This document shows, piece by piece, positions 15,747 through 18,935 of a DNA stretch of 18,935 nucleotides. Numbering within the stretch: position 1 is the stretch's first letter; each line of letters opens with the position of its first letter. This DNA is from Propionibacteriaceae bacterium (GTDB taxonomy: Bacteria > Actinomycetota > Actinomycetes > Propionibacteriales > Propionibacteriaceae). Below the pieces are notes generated by a model. That model saw only the letters and a list, made by a program, of their open reading frames with translations. It had not been told where the DNA came from and ran no database searches. The translations under genes were made by a program, and so were the position numbers. The stretch covers positions 1 to 18,935 of the forward strand of contig JAISTI010000151.1 of assembly GCA_031272685.1 (NCBI GenBank). Direction: 5' to 3'.

Positions 15747-16961
15747 CTAGGCCTCCTCTCCGCTCGCGGCCGGTTCTTCGCCGGCGGGCACCGGTTCGGC
15801 CGGCTCAGGGATGTCGCCGAAGGCCTCCAGCGGCTCGTCGCCCTTCTTCTGCGCGGCCGCGTGCCGCAGCGCGGTGGCGCCGGCGTGCAGGCCGACGCCC
15901 ACTACCGTCGCGCCCAGCAAACCCCAGCCGACAGTTTCGGCGGTGGCCTCGATGCCGAGCCCGGTGACGTTCGGCAGCGCGTGGTAGAAGGGAGTGAAGC
16001 GGTCGTAGAAGTGCTTCTCGGTGCAGCCGATGCACGGGTGCCCGGCGCCGATCGGCCAGGAGGTGTGCAGGTTCCATTGGATTATGGGGCAGGCCGAGAA
16101 AGTGCTGGGGCCCTTGCAGCCCATCTCGTACAGGCACCAGCCGGAGCGGGAGCCTTCGTCGTCGAAGGTGCGCACATATTGGCCGGCGTCGAAGTGCGGC
16201 CGGCGGGGGCAGGAGTCGTGGATGCGCTGGTCGTAGGCGAACAGCGGGCGGCCTTCGGCGTCGGTGCGCGGCAGCGACTCGTGGGTGAGGATGTAGGCGA
16301 CGGTGGCGGTGATGACTTCGGCGATGGGCGGACAGCCGGCCACGTTGATGACGGGCTTGTCGCGGATGATCTGGTCGACGCCGACCGCGCCGGTCGGGTT
16401 TGGGTTGGAGCCTTGCACCGAGCCCCAGACCGCGCACGCGCCGACCGCGAGGATGGCGGTGGCGTTTTCGGCGGATTCCCGCAGCACCTGCTCGGCGGAC
16501 TTGCCGCCCATGGTGCAGTAGATGCCGCCGTCCTTGACCGGGATGGAGCCGTTCACCACCAAGATGTGCGGCTCGGCGTTGGTGGAATCCAGCGCCTTGT
16601 TGGCGGCATCGCCGGCGGCGGCCATTATGGCTTCGTTGTAGTTCACCGAAAGCAGGTTCAACACCACTTCCTCCACGGTGGTGCCGCCGGAGCGCAGCGC
16701 GCTCTCGATGCAGCCGGTGCATTCCTGCAGCTGCAGCCAGACTACGTTCGGCTTGGTCACGTCGGCGAGTTTTTCGGCAATTAGGTCGCCGGTGATCTCG
16801 TCGGCCATCGCCTCATTTCCGGCGCCCAGCAGCGAGGGGGCGACGGTGAAGATGGCGGCCAGCGAGCCGCAGTATTTCAGGAAGTCCCGGCGCTCGACAC
16901 CGGCCCTGGCGAGATTTTCGCCCAATGTCGGCTCTTGCCAACCGTCTAGTTTGTAGGACAT
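15747..16961 (-). CDS. hyaA: [NiFe]-hydrogenase small subunit, Tat-exported and membrane-anchored
   Basis: 404 residues. The Tat signal ERRDFLK (twin arginine R24-R25) and hydrophobic core lead to cleavage probably near residue 53 (AMA). The proximal cluster is CTGC (C81, C84) with C176 in GACAVWGS; at the two positions that give O2-tolerant enzymes extra cysteines, this protein has Gly83 and Ser181. Distal ligands are HDSC and CLYEMGC; the medial cluster, with WP and HPCIGC, looks like the usual 3Fe-4S. A C-terminal membrane helix (about 344-362) anchors the enzyme to the cytochrome. Beyond it is an unusual 37-residue Ala/Glu/Pro-rich acidic tail. It is the first gene of the operon, with SD GAGAGGAAC 10 bp from the ATG at 16961. 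Confidence 0.97.
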   Translation of the reverse strand: MSYKLDGWQEPTLGENLARAGVERRDFLKYCGSLAAIFTVAPSLLGAGNEAMADEITGDLIAEKLADVTKPNVVWLQLQECTGCIESALRSGGTTVEEVVLNLLSVNYNEAIMAAAGDAANKALDSTNAEPHILVVNGSIPVKDGGIYCTMGGKSAEQVLRESAENATAILAVGACAVWGSVQGSNPNPTGAVGVDQIIRDKPVINVAGCPPIAEVITATVAYILTHESLPRTDAEGRPLFAYDQRIHDSCPRRPHFDAGQYVRTFDDEGSRSGWCLYEMGCKGPSTFSACPIIQWNLHTSWPIGAGHPCIGCTEKHFYDRFTPFYHALPNVTGLGIEATAETVGWGLLGATVVGVGLHAGATALRHAAAQKKGDEPLEAFGDIPEPAEPVPAGEEPAASGEEA

Positions 16962-17109
16962 GCGAACCTAGTTCCTCTCTATAAAAAGCGGCGACGCTTG
17001 TTTTTCGGGGGTAAGTTCAGGCACACACTATCGCAGAAAACCCCTAGAAGTAATACCTATTGGGGTTCTTTTTATCGGTTGCGTTAATCATGGGCGTAAG
17101 GTGCGGGAT
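16962..17109. promoter_or_regulatory. divergent control region between hydrogenase operon and hypAB
   Basis: 148 bp, AT-richer than the flanks. On the minus side, TATAGA (16983-16978) and SD AGAGGAA precede the small-subunit start. On the plus side, AAGG at 17098-17101 precedes hypA. It contains the inverted repeat described separately. No FNR-type TTGAT-N4-ATCAA box is present, so the regulator is not evident. Confidence 0.6.
17039..17073 (+). promoter_or_regulatory. inverted repeat followed by T-run upstream of hypA (operator or attenuator)
   Basis: AACCCC (17039-17044) and GGGGTT (17062-17067) are inverted; the stem can continue through TAG (17045-17047) and CTA (17057-17059) with a two-base TT bulge, around a 9-base loop. 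A near-pure T-run follows (17066-17073). Read on the plus strand it is shaped like a weak terminator, but it sits in a leader rather than after a gene, so attenuator or protein-binding operator is more plausible. Confidence 0.45.
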
Positions 17110-17445
17110 ATGCACGAAATGGCGCTCAGCCGCTCCATCGCCGACATCGCCCGCCGCCGGGCGGAAGGCCGGGCGGTGCGCGCCGTGGAAATCGACGTGG
17201 GCGAGTTGCGCCAGGTGGTGCCGGACACGCTGCGAAGGTGTTGGACGCTGCTGGTGCGCGGCTCGGATTTGGACGGCGCGGCCTTGCGGGTGAACCGGAT
17301 TCCGGCGGTGCTCGGCTGCCGTGCCTGCGGTGCGCGAACTACCCCCACCGACCTGCCTATACTTGTTTGCGGCGCCTGCGCCGCCCCGGACGTCGAAGTG
17401 GTCTCCGGAGAAGAATTCCTTGTCAGAGCCTTGGAGGTGGATTGA
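17110..17445 (+). CDS. hypA: hydrogenase nickel metallochaperone HypA
   Basis: 111 residues from the ATG at 17110. A GTG three codons earlier is rejected because the mature HypA N-terminus must be Met-His-Glu, where the N-terminal amine and H2 bind nickel. The zinc site has C70/C73 (CRAC) and C87/C90 (CGAC). Motifs EIDVGELRQVVPDTL and SGEEFLVRALEV fit the standard actinobacterial HypA well, so this is the canonical copy. It hands nickel to the large subunit with HypB. Its TGA overlaps the hypB ATG (TGATG). Confidence 0.96.
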   Translation: MHEMALSRSIADIARRRAEGRAVRAVEIDVGELRQVVPDTLRRCWTLLVRGSDLDGAALRVNRIPAVLGCRACGARTTPTDLPILVCGACAAPDVEVVSGEEFLVRALEVD

Positions 17446-18251
17446 TGGGCCGTTTTCACCGTCATGACGGCGAGCATGAGCATTCCCACGATCACGATCA
17501 CGATCACGATCACGAACACGGCCATGGGCACGGGCCGGACAGCGGCCACGGCGCCGAGCTGGTCGGCGACCATTCCGGGTATGCCACCGGTACCGAGCGC
17601 ATCGAAATCCTGGAGCGCGTCTTTGCGGAAAACGACCACGCGGCCGCCCACAACCGGGCGCATTTCGACGCCGCCGGGGTGCGGGCCGTCAACATTATGT
17701 CCTCGCCCGGATCGGGCAAGACCACCCTCATCGCCCAAACCTTGCAAGCGTTGAAAGGCAAGCTGCGGGTGGGCGTCATCGAGGGCGACATCGCCACCGC
17801 CATCGACGCCGACCGGCTGCGCGGGCTGGCGGCGCAGGTGTCGCTGCTGAACACCGAGGCCGGTTTCGGCGGGGAGTGCCACCTCGACGCGCCGATGGTG
17901 GCGCACGCCATCCACGGGCTCGACCTCGGCTCGCTGGACTTGGTGTTGATTGAAAACGTCGGAAACCTGGTCTGCCCGGCGGAGTTCGACGTCGGGGCGC
18001 ACCGGCGGGCGATGGTTGCCAGCGTAACCGAAGGCGAGGACAAGCCGCTGAAATACCCGGTGATGTTCCGGGTGGTCGACGCGGTCGTCGTCAACAAAAT
18101 CGACCTGCTGCCCCATTTGGATTTCGATTTGGGCCTCTTCTTGGCGAACCTGCGGACGGTGAACCCAGCGGCCAAAGTCATTCTGGCTTCGGCGAAGACC
18201 GGCGAGGGCGTCCAAGAATGGCTCGGGTGGCTTTCCGAGCCAGCCGAATAG
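17445..18251 (+). CDS. hypB: hydrogenase nickel-incorporation GTPase HypB with histidine-rich N-terminus
   Basis: 268 residues. HypB is a SIMIBI GTPase that drives nickel release from HypA to the large subunit. The G-domain carries P-loop SSPGSGKTT (K92), the metal-bridging dimer pair C145-H146 in GGECHLDA, ENVGNLVCPAEFD and the guanine-specificity motif NKIDLLP. The first 43 residues contain 14 histidines, mostly in D-H pairs, a nickel-storage tail as in rhizobial and Bradyrhizobium HypB. The E. coli-type N-terminal CxxCGC high-affinity site is absent. The start overlaps the hypA stop. Confidence 0.97.
   Translation: MGRFHRHDGEHEHSHDHDHDHDHEHGHGHGPDSGHGAELVGDHSGYATGTERIEILERVFAENDHAAAHNRAHFDAAGVRAVNIMSSPGSGKTTLIAQTLQALKGKLRVGVIEGDIATAIDADRLRGLAAQVSLLNTEAGFGGECHLDAPMVAHAIHGLDLGSLDLVLIENVGNLVCPAEFDVGAHRRAMVASVTEGEDKPLKYPVMFRVVDAVVVNKIDLLPHLDFDLGLFLANLRTVNPAAKVILASAKTGEGVQEWLGWLSEPAE
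17487..17519 (+). repeat. in-frame CACGAT hexamer tract coding for His-Asp repeats
   Basis: Four exact tandem copies of CACGAT at 17487-17510, then CACGAACAC, inside the HypB histidine tail. Each hexamer adds one His-Asp pair, so slippage would change the number of nickel ligands without breaking the frame. Confidence 0.9.
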
Positions 18252-18254
18252 GGC

Positions 18255-18260
18255 TAGGGT
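18255..18260 (+). promoter_or_regulatory. candidate -10 box downstream of hypB
   Basis: TAGGGT in the short gap after hypB, upstream of SD GAAAGGA (18271-18277) and the ATG at 18284. It may give the two membrane-protein genes a second, internal promoter. No strong -35 box is visible. Confidence 0.25.
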
Positions 18261-18283
18261 TTTCCCAAACGAAAGGACGCGAG

Positions 18284-18649
18284 ATGGCTTGTTTCCTGGC
18301 ACCCACCGCCGCCGCCATGGTGGTCGGCGTGGTCAAAAGCTCCGCGAAAGAAGCGGCCCCCAAAGCCGGCCGCCTCCCACTGCGCACCAAACTCTCCTGG
18401 CTTCTCACCATGCTCGCCGGCGGCTCCGTGCTGCTGGCCCTGGAGCACCTCTGGCACGGCGAGGTCGTCCTCGCCCCGCCCTTCCTCACCGCCATGGCGG
18501 ACGGCGCGAGCACGGCCGTTATGGTGCAAGAGATCGCGACGGTCGGGGTGGGCATGGCAGTGCTGGTAACCGTCTGCTGGGCTGTCATGGTGGTGGCGGT
18601 CGAGCGGATCGCGCTGCTGCGCCGGGTGTTCGTCAAGGCTGAGCGGTGA
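18284..18649 (+). CDS. small conserved-looking membrane protein of unknown function
   Basis: 121 residues from the ATG at 18284, with SD GAAAGGA. Predicted layout: a short N-terminal hydrophobic stretch (MACFLAPTAAAMVVGVV), a basic loop, a helix at about 38-55, the motif LEHLWHGEVVLAPPF (about 53-67) and a helix at about 83-108. The two histidines and glutamates in LEHLWHGE could bind metal or heme but this is conjecture. I recall small membrane proteins with a W-H-G-E-V core in strict anaerobes, and cannot check this here. It follows hypB after 32 bp and overlaps the next gene (GTGA), so it belongs to a membrane pair probably linked to the hydrogenase unit. Confidence 0.8.
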   Translation: MACFLAPTAAAMVVGVVKSSAKEAAPKAGRLPLRTKLSWLLTMLAGGSVLLALEHLWHGEVVLAPPFLTAMADGASTAVMVQEIATVGVGMAVLVTVCWAVMVVAVERIALLRRVFVKAER

Positions 18650-18935
18650 CGCTGATCCTCACCGCGCTGGCGGTGATCCTGGTGACGGTGCTGCGCTTCG
18701 CCAAGCCGGATGCCGGGGTGCGGCTGCGCTTGGGCACCCTCGCCCTCATCTACCTCGGGGCGGCCTTGATGTGGTGCGTGGACGGCATCGCCGCCCTGGC
18801 CCAAGCCGAGCCCTTTCTTGATTTTTCCGACCCGGCCGTCATCGCCGACGACTCGCTGCTCGGGCTGGCGGTAATCGCGCTTGGGCTGGTGGTGTGGGGA
18901 GTTTTGCTCGGCATCTCGAAGATCACCGATCGCAA
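18646..18935 (+). CDS. small membrane protein of unknown function, 3' end cut by window
   Basis: Open from a GTG at 18646, overlapping the previous stop (GTGA), to the window edge: 96 codons. It has a hydrophobic helix at the start (LILTALAVILVTVL), a second helix around residues 30-50 containing ALMWCVDGIAAL, and a third near the end (GLAVIALGLVVWGVLLGI). It looks like a three-helix membrane protein and likely a partner of the preceding gene product. No catalytic motif is visible and I do not recognise the family firmly. A long GC-rich antisense frame here is not believed. Confidence 0.75.
   Translation, partial: MTLILTALAVILVTVLRFAKPDAGVRLRLGTLALIYLGAALMWCVDGIAALAQAEPFLDFSDPAVIADDSLLGLAVIALGLVVWGVLLGISKITDR

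Noticed and set aside
17101-17109. GTG start three codons upstream of hypA
   Set aside because: It would bury the nickel-binding Met-His-Glu N-terminus required in HypA.
17487-17519. CACGAT tandem copies as a CRISPR-like or intergenic repeat
   Set aside because: No spacers; the tract is in-frame coding sequence for the HypB histidine tail.
1-18935. Mobile elements, tRNA/rRNA genes, prophage or defence systems
   Set aside because: No transposase, integrase, terminal repeats, tRNA-like cloverleaf or defence-protein motif was seen anywhere in the window.

Overview
The window is high-GC, densely packed bacterial DNA with frequent 1-4 bp gene overlaps, TANNNT-type promoter sequences and actinobacterial gene families: PspC-domain kinases, a PcrA-type UvrD helicase, a LytR-CpsA-Psr protein and DUF3467. 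It most likely comes from an actinomycete with an anaerobic or facultative lifestyle, because the right half is a hydrogenase locus. I cannot name the genus from sequence alone.

Left part (1-7.9 kb), housekeeping and envelope genes. On the minus strand lies the 3'-truncated helicase gene pcrA. Next to it are a LuxR-type response regulator and a PspC-domain histidine kinase, with a PspC membrane protein and a small membrane protein divergent from them. This layout matches the EsrISR envelope-stress three-component system described in Corynebacterium. Then come a DUF4870-like membrane protein with a strong terminator, a DUF3467 protein, a three-helix LytR-CpsA-Psr protein and a thioredoxin with a WCSPC active site.

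Middle part (7.9-10.4 kb). A YbjN-domain protein and a two-module Clp/Hsp100-like ATPase form a two-gene minus-strand unit. The ATPase has a damaged first nucleotide site and a possible ClpP-docking tripeptide.

Right part (10.5-18.9 kb), the [NiFe]-hydrogenase locus. The minus-strand operon reads small subunit (Tat signal, C-terminal anchor), large subunit, cytochrome b, maturation protease, a second large-subunit-like protein, hypC. From the same 148-bp control region, hypA and hypB run the other way, followed by two small membrane proteins, the last cut by the window end. A second, divergent hypA sits alone at the far end of the operon, convergent with hypC. hypD, hypE and hypF are not in the window.

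Together these genes encode a membrane-bound uptake hydrogenase, exported folded by Tat, feeding electrons through cytochrome b to the quinone pool, with part of its nickel-insertion and Fe(CN)2CO assembly machinery. The two most unusual features are an N-terminal domain of the cytochrome b that looks like a dead P-type-ATPase nucleotide-binding region, and a large-subunit paralogue that keeps all four active-site cysteines but has lost the histidine at the processing site.
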